This document shows, one piece after another, positions 35,625 to 44,727 of a stretch of 49,206 nucleotides of DNA. The notes beneath the pieces were generated by a model, which worked only from the letters and a program-made list of their open reading frames with translations, was not told the origin of the DNA and did no database searches. This DNA comes from an uncultured beta proteobacterium (lineage in GTDB: Bacteria; Pseudomonadota; Gammaproteobacteria; Burkholderiales; Burkholderiaceae_C): the NCBI GenBank assembly GCA_903845935.1, contig CAIMZI010000096.1, forward strand, positions 1 through 49,206. The letters run 5' to 3'. The position numbers and the translations under genes are program-made. Every line of letters begins with the position of its first letter. Position 1 is the stretch's first letter.

Positions 35625-36191
35625 TCAATAGTCTTTAAGCCAGTCCACCAGAATACGGCGCGCCTTCAGATCCACGTCGTCCACATAGGCGGCGACAAAG
35701 GGAATCATGCGCTCCTGCGGCTTGCCGTCTGCTTCGCTGTACTCCAGCACCAGCACGGTCTGGGCGCCGGTAGACAGCAGTTCCTTGACCACGCCAAGCG
35801 CCTCGTCTTGGCGGTTGACGACGTCCAGGCCAATCAGGTCGACCCAGTAGTATTCGTCCTTGGCGGCGGTGGGAAAACTGGCGCGCGACACAAAGATGCG
35901 GCAACCACGCAGGGCCTCGGCCGCATTGCGATCCAGCACATCCTGGGCCGTAGCCACCACCGATGAGGAATGCTCCTTGGCTTCCTTGACCAACAGGCGC
36001 GCACAACCCTCAAAGGTCTTTTGACCTCGTTCAGTAGGCAGCAAAAACCAGCGTTTGGAAGAGAACAGCGCCTCGGGATCGGCGCTATGGGGCAGAACCT
36101 TGAACCAGCCCTTGACACCCCATGCGTCCGCAATCCGGCCGACCTCGATGGCATCCGCCGGCATTTCAGCGGCTTCGAGTCCGGCAATCAT
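35625..36191 (-). CDS. rimM: 16S rRNA processing protein RimM
   Basis: This 188-residue ribosome maturation factor binds S19 in the 30S head. The N-terminal RimM domain carries EVGRIADAWGVKGWFKV, and the C-terminal PRC-barrel part contains YYWVDLIGLDVVN and MIPFVAAYVDDVDL. Start choice is uncertain. I use the ATG at 36191. A second ATG at 36164, just before the conserved domain (MPADAIEVG), is also possible, and a longer frame from 36218 would run into the terminator-like hairpin. It sits between rpsP and trmD. Confidence 0.93.
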   Translation of the reverse strand: MIAGLEAAEMPADAIEVGRIADAWGVKGWFKVLPHSADPEALFSSKRWFLLPTERGQKTFEGCARLLVKEAKEHSSSVVATAQDVLDRNAAEALRGCRIFVSRASFPTAAKDEYYWVDLIGLDVVNRQDEALGVVKELLSTGAQTVLVLEYSEADGKPQERMIPFVAAYVDDVDLKARRILVDWLKDY

Positions 36192-36210
36192 GATGCGTAA
36201 AAAATAGCGT

Positions 36211-36253
36211 AAAAACAAAAACGGGCGGACGAACCATGCGGCCCGTGCGCCCG
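36211..36253 (-). terminator. Hairpin between rpsP and rimM (attenuator-like)
   Basis: On the minus strand CGGGCG (36253-36248) pairs with CGCCCG (36227-36222), followed by UUUUUG-type U-rich sequence down to 36211. It lies right after rpsP, so part of the transcripts probably end here and S16 is made in excess of the processing enzymes. Confidence 0.75.
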
Positions 36254-36262
36254 AATTGGCTA

Positions 36263-36538
36263 TTAGGCAGCGGCTACGACGGGGGCAGCAGCGGCCTTTT
36301 TGGCGGCCTGGGCGATCAGACGCTCCACCGTGGGGGACGCTTGAGCGCCCACACCACGCCAGTAGGTCAGGCGATCCTGTGCAATGCGAATGCTTTCTTC
36401 GGAAGCAGTGGCGATGGGGTTGTAAAAACCGATACGCTCAATGAAGCGTCCATCACGGCGTGTGCGCTTGTCAGCCACAACGATGTTGAAGAAAGGACGG
36501 GCTTTGGCACCGCCGCGAGAAAGTCGAATGACGACCAT
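36263..36538 (-). CDS. rpsP: 30S ribosomal protein S16
   Basis: This 91-residue ribosomal protein is required for 30S assembly. It begins [23 protein letters not shown] and contains [13 protein letters not shown] and the C-terminal [15 protein letters not shown] part. An alanine-rich tail ([12 protein letters not shown]) makes it slightly longer than E. coli S16 (82). It is the first gene of the trmD operon, with its promoter about 110 bases upstream overlapping the start of the divergent acetyltransferase gene. Confidence 0.97.
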   Translation of the reverse strand: MVVIRLSRGGAKARPFFNIVVADKRTRRDGRFIERIGFYNPIATASEESIRIAQDRLTYWRGVGAQASPTVERLIAQAAKKAAAAPVVAAA

Positions 36539-36616
36539 GGTTTATCCTTTGGGTGACCGAAAATCAGGATTCGGCCAATAAATTCAAATCCAGAGTTGAG
36601 ACACGCAACTGACCAC

Positions 36617-36674
36617 CCGGCCAGTGACACTCTGAATAGCTCTCCATTATATCTTTTTCTACAAGCATGACCAA
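36617..36674 (-). promoter_or_regulatory. rpsP promoter, sharing leader sequence with rplS
   Basis: On the minus strand TTGGTC (36674-36669), a 17-base spacer and TATAAT (36651-36646) precede GAGAGCTA (36644-36637), CAGA (36634-36631) and CTGGCCGG (36624-36617). All of these blocks recur behind the rplS promoter with the same early spacing. The opposite strand carries GTGACA (36624-36629), 18 bases and TATATC (36648-36653), a plausible promoter for the acetyltransferase. Confidence 0.65.
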
Positions 36675-37203
36675 AATTCGCCCTGCAGTTGATTCCGACA
36701 TCGCTGCCATCACCGCCATTTACGCGCATCACGTCTTGAACGGCACCGGGACCTTCGAGACCACGCCCCCCGATGAGAAGGACATGGCGGCGCGCCGGGC
36801 CGACGTGTTGGCCAGGGGTCTGCCCTATCTGGTGCTGGAAGATGCCGGTGCCGTGATCGGCTTTGCCTATTGCAACTGGTTCAAACCCCGGCCCGCCTAC
36901 CGCTTCTCTGCAGAGGACTCCATCTACCTGGCAGCCGCAGCTGCGGGCAAGGGCCTGGGGCGCTTGCTGCTGACCGAGCTGATGGCGCAGGCCGAGCGCT
37001 GCGGCGTACGCCAGATGCTGGCCGTGATCGGTGACTCTGCCAACAAGGGATCCATCGGCGTACACCGCAGCTGCGGTTTTGAGCATACGGGCGTGTTGCG
37101 CAGCAGCGGCTGGAAATTCGAGCGCTGGCTGGATGTGGTGCTGATGCAGCGCAGCCTGGGCCTGGGTGACAGCGCTGCGGCACAATCGCCCGATGAAAAA
37201 TAA
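36667..37203 (+). CDS. GNAT N-acetyltransferase (phosphinothricin acetyltransferase-like)
   Basis: This 178-residue single-domain acetyltransferase has the opening IRPAVDSDIAAITAIYAHHV, followed by GTGTFETTPPD. A-motif-like AAGKGLGRLLLTELM binds acetyl-CoA, and IGVHRSCGFEHTGVLR completes the fold. This is the Pat/Bar-like group, whose members acetylate phosphinothricin, methionine sulfone or related amino acids. The natural substrate is unknown and no resistance role can be assumed. The 3' end overlaps the next gene's start by 11 bases. Confidence 0.88.
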   Translation: MTKIRPAVDSDIAAITAIYAHHVLNGTGTFETTPPDEKDMAARRADVLARGLPYLVLEDAGAVIGFAYCNWFKPRPAYRFSAEDSIYLAAAAAGKGLGRLLLTELMAQAERCGVRQMLAVIGDSANKGSIGVHRSCGFEHTGVLRSSGWKFERWLDVVLMQRSLGLGDSAAAQSPDEK

Positions 37204-37666
37204 AACACTGGCCGTCTGGCTCACGCTGCTTGCCGGCCCACTGGGCCTGCACCGGGTCTATCTGCACAAGCGCTTCGACGCCATCTCCTGGCTGCTGTTG
37301 CTGCCCACGCTGACAGGCGCGTATGGCGTGCTGCGGGCCAGTGACATCGGCCTGGATGACCACCTGAGCTGGGTTCTGATTCCCTGGATAGGCCTGAGCG
37401 TGGCGGCCTCTTCGCTCACCGCGATTGTGTACGGTCTGATGGAGACAGAGAAATGGAATGCCCGCTTTAACCCGAAGCAGCCTGTGGAATGCAAGACTGG
37501 CGCAACCGGCTGGCTGACCATTGGCGGTGTGATTGCCGCGCTGCTGTTGGGCGCCACCGTACTGCTGTCCAGCATTGCCTTTGGCTTTCAGCGCTACTTT
37601 GAATACCAGGCGGAAGACGCGCCCGGCATCGCACCAGCGCTTGAGCTTAAAAAATCTGCAGGCTGA
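37193..37666 (+). CDS. TM2-domain membrane protein
   Basis: This 157-residue membrane protein has the TM2-type opening LLAGPLGLHRVYLHKRFDAISWL, with several helices. Helices at about residues 5-24, 30-45, 60-85 and 105-130 are visible. Function is unknown. TM2 proteins are found in diverse bacteria and are named after the conserved pair of helices with the loop motif. The ATG at 37193 lies within the end of the acetyltransferase gene; an earlier start at 37166 is less likely because it would extend into the conserved part of that gene. It ends overlapping the convergent phosphate transporter gene by 20 bases. Confidence 0.72.
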   Translation: MKNKTLAVWLTLLAGPLGLHRVYLHKRFDAISWLLLLPTLTGAYGVLRASDIGLDDHLSWVLIPWIGLSVAASSLTAIVYGLMETEKWNARFNPKQPVECKTGATGWLTIGGVIAALLLGATVLLSSIAFGFQRYFEYQAEDAPGIAPALELKKSAG

Positions 37667-38657
37667 TCCAGTAGGCAATTGCCGCCACAAAGGCGCTGGC
37701 CGGAATGGTCAGCACCCAGGCCCAAACGATATTGCCGGCCACGCCCCAACGCACGGCGCTGGCACGTTGGGTAGAGCCCACGCCGACAATGGCGCCGGTG
37801 ATGGTGTGGGTGGTGGAGACAGGCACCCCCAGGGCGGTGGCCAGAAACAGGGTGATGGCACCGCCGGTTTCGGCACAAAAGCCGCCCACCGGTTTGAGCT
37901 TGGTGATTCGCTGGCCCATGGTCTTGACAATGCGCCAGCCGCCAAACATGGTGCCCGCGCCAATCGCCATATAGCAACACACGATGGTCCAGACGGGTGG
38001 CGATGTGTCGGCCGCCGACACATGGCCGGTGGCAATTAACATCATCCAGATAATGCCTATGGTTTTTTGCGCGTCATTGCCGCCATGGCCCAGGCTGTAG
38101 GCGCCGGCGGAAACCAGCTGCAGGCGGCGAAACCATTTATCGATGCGGGAGGGTCGCATGCGCCTAAAGGTCCAGGCCACCGCCACCATCATAAGCGAGC
38201 CCAGCACATAGCCCAGCAGCGGTGAGACGAAAATAAACAGCACCGTTTTCCAGATCCCGGCGCCTATCAGCGAACCAGCCCCGGACTTGGCAATCACCGA
38301 ACCCACAATGCCGCCAATCAGCGCATGCGATGAACTGCTGGGAATGCCGTAATACCAGGTGATCACGTTCCAGCAGATCGCACCCGCCAGTGCACCGAAC
38401 ACCACATGCGTGTCCACCATGCCGGGCTGCACAATCCCCTTGCCCACGGTAGCCGCCACGCTCAGGTGAAAAATGCCAATGGCCACAAAGTTGAAAAAGG
38501 CGGCGAACAAAATCGCTTGCCCTGGCTTTAAAACCCCGGTGGACACCACCGTGGCGATGGAGTTGGCGGCATCATGAAACCCATTCATGAAGTCGAAAAC
38601 AAAGGCCATCGCGACCAGCAGCATCACCACCCAAAGGGCTGTCTGTACATGTTCCAT
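37647..38657 (-). CDS. pit: Low-affinity inorganic phosphate transporter (PiT family)
   Basis: This 336-residue membrane protein has about ten helices. The duplicated PiT signature is present as NGFHDAANSIATVVSTG near the N-terminus and HGGNDAQKTIGII in the second half. It moves phosphate, probably as a metal-phosphate complex, with protons or sodium. It is shorter than E. coli PitA (499), as in many betaproteobacteria and archaea where it pairs with a DUF47 protein. The partner DUF47 gene lies 15 bases upstream, so the pair is one operon. Confidence 0.92.
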   Translation of the reverse strand: MEHVQTALWVVMLLVAMAFVFDFMNGFHDAANSIATVVSTGVLKPGQAILFAAFFNFVAIGIFHLSVAATVGKGIVQPGMVDTHVVFGALAGAICWNVITWYYGIPSSSSHALIGGIVGSVIAKSGAGSLIGAGIWKTVLFIFVSPLLGYVLGSLMMVAVAWTFRRMRPSRIDKWFRRLQLVSAGAYSLGHGGNDAQKTIGIIWMMLIATGHVSAADTSPPVWTIVCCYMAIGAGTMFGGWRIVKTMGQRITKLKPVGGFCAETGGAITLFLATALGVPVSTTHTITGAIVGVGSTQRASAVRWGVAGNIVWAWVLTIPASAFVAAIAYWISLQIF

Positions 38658-38672
38658 GTTGCCGTCTGAAAA

Positions 38673-39320
38673 TCAGGAGTTTTCGAGAATGATGCCCTCG
38701 ATCACATTGGCCACATCCTCGCACTTGTCGGTAATGGTTTCCAGCAGCTCGTAAATTGCTTTCAGCTTGATCACCTCGCGCACATCTGGCTCTTGGCGGA
38801 ACAACTTGCTCATGGCGGTGCGCAGGACGCGGTCGGCATCCGACTCGAGTCGGTCAATTTCCTCGCAGGTCTTGAGCGCCGCTTCGGCCGTCGCCTGGTC
38901 GGCAATGTGGGCCAACAGCTTGACGACGTCACGCAGACGCTCGCAGCACTTCACGCTCAGATCGGTCAGGCGCACGATTTCTTCGGTCATGTGGCGCACG
39001 TCATACAGCGCCATGGTCTCGGCCGAGTCCTGAATCAGGTCCGCCACATCGTCCATGGTGTTGATCAGGGCGTGGATCTGCTCGCGGTCGATCGGCGTGA
39101 TGAAGGTGATGTGGATGGCCTTGTTGCATTCGTGCGTGACACGGTCGGCGGCGCGCTCAGCGTTATCCACTTCCTGGTTGTATTTGGCGCGCAGGTCCAG
39201 ATCGTGGTAATTGGCGACCAGCTTGGAAAAAGCATGGGCGGCTTCAACGATGCGATCAGCGTGCTGGTTGAACATCTCAAAAAAATTGCCCTCTCGGGGC
39301 AAAAGCTTGCCAAACAGCAT
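38673..39320 (-). CDS. DUF47 (PhoU-like) protein, Pit accessory
   Basis: This 215-residue all-helical protein is of the DUF47/TIGR00153 family, related to PhoU. Features are a helical N-terminus with LPREGNFFEMFNQHADRI, ITPIDREQIHALINTMDDVADLIQDSAE, and EEIDRLESDADRV, in which acidic patches may bind metals. DUF47 genes beside pit are thought to control phosphate transport. The ATG at 39320 is used; a TTG one codon earlier is possible. A Pho-box-like sequence lies about 25 bases upstream. Confidence 0.88.
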   Translation of the reverse strand: MLFGKLLPREGNFFEMFNQHADRIVEAAHAFSKLVANYHDLDLRAKYNQEVDNAERAADRVTHECNKAIHITFITPIDREQIHALINTMDDVADLIQDSAETMALYDVRHMTEEIVRLTDLSVKCCERLRDVVKLLAHIADQATAEAALKTCEEIDRLESDADRVLRTAMSKLFRQEPDVREVIKLKAIYELLETITDKCEDVANVIEGIILENS

Positions 39321-39344
39321 CAAAGACCCCTAGCGTTTAAATAT

Positions 39345-39369
39345 GTCACAGCAATGACAAATCTGTGAC
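39345..39369 (-). promoter_or_regulatory. Pho-box-like site upstream of DUF47-pit
   Basis: The 25 bases hold a perfect 7-bp inverted repeat, GTCACAG (39345-39351) with CTGTGAC (39363-39369). On the minus strand TTGTCAT-4-GTGACAT resembles the Pho box (CTGTCAT-4-CTGTCAC), with about 11 of 14 half-site bases matching. Its position before a phosphate gene pair supports PhoB control. Confidence 0.5.
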
Positions 39370-39412
39370 GCCGTGGAGTTTAACCGCGACCGGTATCGGC
39401 CCGGTTCCAGCC

Positions 39413-39781
39413 TCAGTCGGTTCGGAAAATAAAGTAAACCGCACCCACCATGCACAGGCCCGCCCAGACAAAGTCCCATTTGAAGGCCTGCTTCATGAAC
39501 ACCATGGCAAAGGGCACGAACACCGTTAAGGTGATCACCTCCTGCATGATCTTGAGCTGGGCCACGTTAAAGCCTGCTTGCTGAAAGCCGATGCGGTTGG
39601 CCGGCACCTGCAGCAGGTACTCAAACAGAGCGATGCCCCAACTCACCGCAGCCGCCGTGTACCAGGGCGCGCTCGCCATGTTTTTTAGATGGCCGTACCA
39701 GGCGAAGGTCATGAACACATTGCTCCCCACCAACAGTAGGATGGTTTGCATCGAAAGTGGGATGGAGTTGAGTAGGTTCAT
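39413..39781 (-). CDS. DMT-like small membrane protein (DUF486)
   Basis: This 122-residue membrane protein has four helices. It begins MNLLNSIPLSMQTILLLVGSN-like and contains FAWYGHLKNM and VPANRIGFQQAGFN, then KWDFVWAGLCMVGAVYFIFR. It matches DUF486, a small-multidrug-resistance-like family of unknown function. The protein probably dimerises in the inner membrane. It stands alone between the DUF47 and acnB genes. Confidence 0.8.
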   Translation of the reverse strand: MNLLNSIPLSMQTILLLVGSNVFMTFAWYGHLKNMASAPWYTAAAVSWGIALFEYLLQVPANRIGFQQAGFNVAQLKIMQEVITLTVFVPFAMVFMKQAFKWDFVWAGLCMVGAVYFIFRTD

Positions 39782-39819
39782 CTAGCCATTATGGGTGGCG
39801 CGCCTCGCGCCAATGAAAA

Positions 39820-39849
39820 GAGGCCCCGCAGCTTACGCCGCGGGGCCTC
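39820..39849 (-). terminator. Terminator after acnB
   Basis: A perfect 10-bp stem, GAGGCCCCGC/GCGGGGCCTC (39820-39829 and 39840-39849), is followed on the minus strand by UUUU. It ends the mdh-lyase-acnB transcript. Confidence 0.85.
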
Positions 39850-39894
39850 CTGGATCGGATCAGAGTCGCCTAATCGACTTGCCTGATCGATTGC

Positions 39895-42492
39895 TTAAGC
39901 GGCGACGCCGTCCTTCACCGTGGCAGCGGAGTCCACATAGTCACCGATCTTGTCGAAGTTCAGGTACTGATAGACCTTGTCGCTGGCAGCGGTCAGCACC
40001 GTCATGTCGGCCATGTACTCTTCCTTGGTCGGGATGCGACCGAGCTTGGAGCAGATGGCAGCCAGTTCGGCCGAGCCCAGGTAGACAAAGCTGTTCTTGC
40101 CCAGGCGGTTGGGGAAGTTGCGGGTGGAGGTGGAGAACACCACGGCGCCCTCCTTCACCTGCGCCTGGTTGCCCATGCACAGGCTGCAACCCGGCATTTC
40201 CATGCGCGCACCGGCTCCGCCCAGAATGCCGTAATGGCCTTCGTCGCTGAGCTGCTTGGCATCCATCTTGGTCGGGGGCGCAATCCACAGCTTGACGGGG
40301 ATATCGCGCTTGCCTTCCATTAGTTTGGAAGCGGCACGGAAGTGACCGATATTGGTCATGCAGGAACCGATGAACACTTCGTCAATCTTGGTGCCAGCCA
40401 CCTCGGCCAATGTCTTCACATCGTCCGGATCGTTCGGGCAGGCCAGGATCGGCTCATGGATGTCGGCCAGGTCGATTTCAATGACAGCAGCGTATTCGGC
40501 ATCCGCATCGCCCTTGAGCAACTGGGGATTCTTCAGCCACGCTTCTTGCGCGGCAATACGGCGACCCAGGGTGCGGGCGTCGGAGTAACCATTGGCAATC
40601 ATCCACTTCATCATGGTGATGTTGCTGGTCACATATTCCTGCACCGGTTCCTTGTTCAGGTGCACGGTGCAACCGGCAGCGGAACGCTCGGCGGACGCGT
40701 CGGACAACTCGAATGCTTGCTCGACCTTCAGATCCGGCAGACCTTCGATTTCCAGAATGCGGCCGGAGAAAATATTTTGCTTGCCCTTTTTCTCGACGGT
40801 CAGCAGACCGGCCTTGATGGCGTACAGAGGAATGGCGTTGACCAGATCACGCAGGGTGATGCCGTTTTGCATCTTGCCCTTGAAGCGAACCAGCACCGAC
40901 TCGGGCATGTCCAGCGGCATCACGCCGGTAGCAGCAGCAAAAGCCACCAGGCCGGAACCGGCGGGGAAGCTGATACCGATGGGGAAACGCGTATGGCTGT
41001 CACCACCCGTGCCAACGGTATCCGGCAACAGCAGGCGGTTCAGCCAGCTGTGGATCACACCGTCGCCGGGGCGCAGGGCGACGCCGCCACGGGTGCTGAT
41101 GAAGTCAGGCAGCTCATGGTGCATCTTCACGTCCACGGGCTTGGGGTAGGCCGCCGTGTGGCAGAAGGATTGCATCACCAGGTCGGCGCTGAAGCCCAGG
41201 CAGGCCAGGTCTTTCAGCTCGTCGCGGGTCATCGGGCCGGTGGTGTCTTGCGAACCAACGGAGGTCATCTTGGGTTCGCAGTAGGTACCGGGGCGCACGC
41301 CCTGGCCTTCAGGCAGACCGCAGGCGCGACCGACCATCTTCTGTGCCAGGCTGAAACCCTTATGGGTATCCACCGGGTTCTGCGGCAGTCGGAACAGCGT
41401 AGAAGGCGCCAGACCCAGGGATTCGCGTGCCTTGGCGGTCAGGCCGCGGCCAATGATCAGAGGAATACGGCCACCGGCGCGCACTTCGTCAAACAGCACC
41501 TCGCTCTTGACTTGGAAGGAGGCGATTTCCTTGCCGTCCTTGAAGGCCTTGCCATCGTAGGGACGCAGTTCCACCACATCGCCCATGTTCATCTGGGTCA
41601 CATCCAGTTCGATCGGCAGAGCGCCCGCATCTTCCATGGTGTTGTAGAAAATCGGGGCAATCTTGGTGCCCAGGCAGACGCCGCCAAAGCGCTTGTTAGG
41701 CACAAAGGGAATGTCTTCACCGGTGAACCACAGCACCGAATTGGTGGCGGATTTGCGGCTGGAGCCGGTGCCGACCACGTCGCCCACGTAGGCCACCAGG
41801 TTGCCCTGGGCGCGCAGGTCTTCGATGAATTTGATGGGGCCGCGTTTGCCGTCGTCTTCGGGGGTGATGCCGTCGCGCTTGTTTTTCAGCATGGCCAGGG
41901 CGTGCAGCGGAATATCGGGGCGACTCCAGGCATCGGGTGCGGGCGACAGATCGTCGGTATTGGTCTCACCGGTTACCTTGAGGATGGACACGGTGATCGA
42001 CTGTGGCACTTCGGGGCGGCTGGTGAACCACTCGGCATCGGCCCAGCTTTGCAGCACGGCCTTGGCAAAGGCATTGCCCTTGTCGGCCTTTTCCTTGACG
42101 TCATGGAACTGATCGAACATCAACAATGTCTTCTTCAGCGCTTCAGCGGCTTGAGTTGCGACCACGGCGTCGTCCAACAGATCGACCAGCGGGCTGATGT
42201 TGTAACCGCCCAGCATGGTGCCCAGCAACTCGGTGGCGCGCTCGCGTGAGATCAGTGCGCATTGCTCGGTGCCATGGGCCACGGCGGCCAAGTAGCTGGC
42301 CTTGACCTTGGCGGCGTCATCGACACCGGCCGGCACGCGGTGCGTGATCAGGTCCACCAGGGTGGCTTCTTCGCCTGCGGGCGGAGCCTTCAGGAGTTCA
42401 ATCAACTCGCCCGTTTGCTTGGCCGACAGCGGCAGCGGGGGAATACCCAGGGCGGCACGTTCGGCCACATGGTCACGGTAAGACTTCAACAT
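39895..42492 (-). CDS. acnB: Aconitate hydratase B
   Basis: This 865-residue [4Fe-4S] enzyme isomerises citrate to isocitrate in the TCA cycle. It begins [15 protein letters not shown] as in AcnB, with the HEAT-like N-terminal domain characteristic of the B type. Cluster cysteines are in [10 protein letters not shown] and in [32 protein letters not shown] is also conserved. The length matches E. coli AcnB (865). It is the last gene of the mdh-lyase-acnB operon, 35 bases after the lyase gene. AcnB apo-protein can bind mRNA in E. coli when iron is scarce. Confidence 0.97.
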   Translation of the reverse strand: MLKSYRDHVAERAALGIPPLPLSAKQTGELIELLKAPPAGEEATLVDLITHRVPAGVDDAAKVKASYLAAVAHGTEQCALISRERATELLGTMLGGYNISPLVDLLDDAVVATQAAEALKKTLLMFDQFHDVKEKADKGNAFAKAVLQSWADAEWFTSRPEVPQSITVSILKVTGETNTDDLSPAPDAWSRPDIPLHALAMLKNKRDGITPEDDGKRGPIKFIEDLRAQGNLVAYVGDVVGTGSSRKSATNSVLWFTGEDIPFVPNKRFGGVCLGTKIAPIFYNTMEDAGALPIELDVTQMNMGDVVELRPYDGKAFKDGKEIASFQVKSEVLFDEVRAGGRIPLIIGRGLTAKARESLGLAPSTLFRLPQNPVDTHKGFSLAQKMVGRACGLPEGQGVRPGTYCEPKMTSVGSQDTTGPMTRDELKDLACLGFSADLVMQSFCHTAAYPKPVDVKMHHELPDFISTRGGVALRPGDGVIHSWLNRLLLPDTVGTGGDSHTRFPIGISFPAGSGLVAFAAATGVMPLDMPESVLVRFKGKMQNGITLRDLVNAIPLYAIKAGLLTVEKKGKQNIFSGRILEIEGLPDLKVEQAFELSDASAERSAAGCTVHLNKEPVQEYVTSNITMMKWMIANGYSDARTLGRRIAAQEAWLKNPQLLKGDADAEYAAVIEIDLADIHEPILACPNDPDDVKTLAEVAGTKIDEVFIGSCMTNIGHFRAASKLMEGKRDIPVKLWIAPPTKMDAKQLSDEGHYGILGGAGARMEMPGCSLCMGNQAQVKEGAVVFSTSTRNFPNRLGKNSFVYLGSAELAAICSKLGRIPTKEEYMADMTVLTAASDKVYQYLNFDKIGDYVDSAATVKDGVAA

Positions 42493-42527
42493 AGATCACT
42501 CCTTCATTGGTAACTAAAACGATTCGG

Positions 42528-43601
42528 TCAAACTACTTCGGCTTGCACGGTGTACTCAGGCACCACCGGCGAAAAAAATCCCAGCACTTCCTGCGGCAGC
42601 GTACACCCCGTCTGGTGCGCACGCTCCAGCACCTGCCAGAAATATCGGTAGCTGGCGCGGTCATGCAACTTGTGCGCCAGCGAGATCGGCGCCCATTGCT
42701 GGCGCTGAGCTTCCAGCACCACCGTACAGGCCAGCTCCACTTCGGCTTCTGTCGGCGAGAAGGCCCTCAGAATGGGGCGAATCTGGTCCGGGTGAATGCT
42801 CCACATACGCGTATAGCCCAGCGCGCTGGCGGCGGTCCGGGCCGCCTGCTCAAGGGCCAGCGAATCGCGGAATTCGGTCACCACGCAATGCGATGGCACC
42901 TTGCCCGCCGCATGGCAGGCAGAGGCAATTTCCAGCTTGGCGCGCAGCACCAGCGGGTGGTGAAACTGGTCCAGCGTCAGGGAGTCCCGCGCACCGCGAA
43001 CCCCCATGGCGCTGGATGGAATGGCACCGCCGTGGGCCGAGACAAAGTCCATCAAACCAAAGCTGATGGACTCCACGCGCGGGTGGCTTGCAATATCAAA
43101 AACCTGGTGCACCGCTGCGGGCGACTCAATCAGCACATGCAGCGGCATGGGAGTGGCGCGCTTGCCGGCGGCATCCAACGCTGCAACGGCCAGTTCCACA
43201 TCGGCCAAAGACTCCACCTTGGGAACCATGATGTAGGCCAGTGCCGCGGCCGCTTGGCCCATCACGATGTCTACATCAGATAAAAAGAACGGATGGTCAA
43301 CGGGGTGTAAACGTGCACCAATCCGGCGCGTCACTCGGCCAGGGTCGGCCAATGCCGCGGTCCACTCGGAATTGGCAAGTCCCGCCACACGCAGGGCCTG
43401 CTCCACTTCGGCACCGGCAGGGGCACCATCTTCGCAGTCCAGCGTCACATCAAAGACGCAGGCGCCGAACTCTTGTGTCATCTCAGCCTGCAGCTGCAGG
43501 CTTTTCTTCATCCGCGCTTCCACACCACTGTAGTGGTCGCAGACCGGCAAAAAACCGGCCGCGCCCTGCGCTCCCAGCAGCACTTCACGCGGATGAATCA
43601 T
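42528..43601 (-). CDS. HpcH/HpaI-family CoA ester lyase (CitE-like)
   Basis: This 357-residue TIM-barrel protein is related to citrate lyase beta (CitE) and malyl-CoA lyases. Conserved parts are [23 protein letters not shown], the metal-binding Glu in LIESPAA and Asp in FGLMDF, and WSIHPDQI near the end. True CitE acts with CitD and CitF, which are absent here, so it is not ordinary citrate lyase. It could be a malyl- or citramalyl-CoA lyase or a malyl-CoA thioesterase. It lies four bases behind mdh and 35 before acnB, so a TCA-linked role is likely. Confidence 0.78.
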   Translation of the reverse strand: MIHPREVLLGAQGAAGFLPVCDHYSGVEARMKKSLQLQAEMTQEFGACVFDVTLDCEDGAPAGAEVEQALRVAGLANSEWTAALADPGRVTRRIGARLHPVDHPFFLSDVDIVMGQAAAALAYIMVPKVESLADVELAVAALDAAGKRATPMPLHVLIESPAAVHQVFDIASHPRVESISFGLMDFVSAHGGAIPSSAMGVRGARDSLTLDQFHHPLVLRAKLEIASACHAAGKVPSHCVVTEFRDSLALEQAARTAASALGYTRMWSIHPDQIRPILRAFSPTEAEVELACTVVLEAQRQQWAPISLAHKLHDRASYRYFWQVLERAHQTGCTLPQEVLGFFSPVVPEYTVQAEVV

Positions 43602-43605
43602 GCTC

Positions 43606-44592
43606 TTACAGCAGGTGCTTGACGCCGTCTTGCTCGCCGGTCAACTCAGCCAGGGTCTTGTCGATGCAAGTCTGGCTGAAGGCGTCGATAGGCAGGCCTT
43701 CAACGATCTTGTATTCGCCGCCTTCGCAGGTGACCGGGAAGCCGAACATCACATCCTTGGGGATGCCATATTGGCCGTCCGACGGAATACCCATGGTGAC
43801 CCACTTGCCGTTGGTGCCCAGGGCCCAGTCGCGCATGTGGTCGATGGCTGCGTTGGCAGCGGAGGCTGCAGACGACAGGCCACGGGCTTCGATGATGGCT
43901 GCGCCGCGCTTGCCGACGGTGGGCAAGAAGGTGTTGGCATTCCAGTCCTGGTCGTTGATCATGGTCGCAACGCTTTCGCCATCGATGGTGGCAAAACGGT
44001 AGTCGGCGTACATCGTGGGCGAATGGTTGCCCCAGACGGTCAGCTTCTCGATGGCAGCCACTGGCTTGCCGGTCTTGGCAGCGATTTGGCTGGCAGCGCG
44101 GTTGTGGTCCAGGCGCAGCATGGCGGTGAAGTTCTTGCGTGGCAGGTCGGGCGCGCTCTTCATGGCGATGTAGGCGTTGGTGTTGGCGGGGTTACCGACC
44201 ACCAGCACGCGCACGTCGCGGCTGGCGACTGCGTTGAGTGCCTTGCCTTGTGCGGTGAAGATGGCGCCGTTGACAGCCAGCAGCTCGGCACGTTCCATGC
44301 CGGGGCCGCGGGGACGCGAACCGACCAACAGGGCGTAATCGGCATCCTTGAAGGCAGTCATGGGATCGCTGTGCGCGGTCATTTCTACCAGCAAGGGGAA
44401 GGCGCAATCGTCGAGTTCCATCATCACGCCCTTGAGCGCCTTTTGCGGACCTTCAACCGGCACTTCCAGCAATTGCAGGATGACGGGCTGGTCTTTGCCC
44501 AGCATTTCGCCGGAGGCGATGCGAAACAGAAGGGCATATCCGATTTGGCCAGCGGCTCCGGTGACGGCGACGCGAACAGGCTTTTTGCTCAT
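43606..44592 (-). CDS. mdh: Malate dehydrogenase
   Basis: This 328-residue NAD-dependent enzyme oxidises malate to oxaloacetate. The N-terminal [17 protein letters not shown] binds NAD. The catalytic His is in [12 protein letters not shown], and the substrate arginines are in [15 protein letters not shown] and LRLDHNRAA. It belongs to the cytoplasmic-type Mdh of beta- and gammaproteobacteria rather than the E. coli 312-residue type. The promoter is recognisable upstream, together with an operator-like palindrome. It is the first gene of the leftward mdh-lyase-acnB operon and lies opposite gntR-sdhCDAB. Confidence 0.97.
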   Translation of the reverse strand: MSKKPVRVAVTGAAGQIGYALLFRIASGEMLGKDQPVILQLLEVPVEGPQKALKGVMMELDDCAFPLLVEMTAHSDPMTAFKDADYALLVGSRPRGPGMERAELLAVNGAIFTAQGKALNAVASRDVRVLVVGNPANTNAYIAMKSAPDLPRKNFTAMLRLDHNRAASQIAAKTGKPVAAIEKLTVWGNHSPTMYADYRFATIDGESVATMINDQDWNANTFLPTVGKRGAAIIEARGLSSAASAANAAIDHMRDWALGTNGKWVTMGIPSDGQYGIPKDVMFGFPVTCEGGEYKIVEGLPIDAFSQTCIDKTLAELTGEQDGVKHLL

Positions 44593-44673
44593 GATGAAAC
44601 TCCAGGAAGGTTAGAAAACAGGCAATGTCCAGGAACCCAAGCAACACGGTTTGAGCCCTGCAGATTGCGCCGG

Positions 44674-44726
44674 ATTTTACCCCCGAAATTGTGCGCCGGT
44701 CAACTTGTCTTATGTCTTATATAAGA
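44674..44726 (-). promoter_or_regulatory. mdh promoter and adjacent 12-bp palindromic operator
   Basis: On the minus strand TTGACC (44703-44698), an 18-base spacer and TAAAAT (44679-44674) make a good promoter for mdh. The perfect palindrome TCTTATATAAGA (44715-44726) lies 11 bases upstream of the -35 box. A further TGTCTTA repeat overlaps its left side. The palindrome ends one base before the first possible gntR start codon, so a bound regulator could affect both directions. GntR-family (HutC) regulators bind such AT-rich palindromes. Confidence 0.6.
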
Positions 44727-44727
44727 T

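Noticed and set aside
40342..42249. 635-codon plus-strand frame opposite acnB
   Set aside because: Shadow of aconitase B in another frame; no ribosome site or family resemblance.
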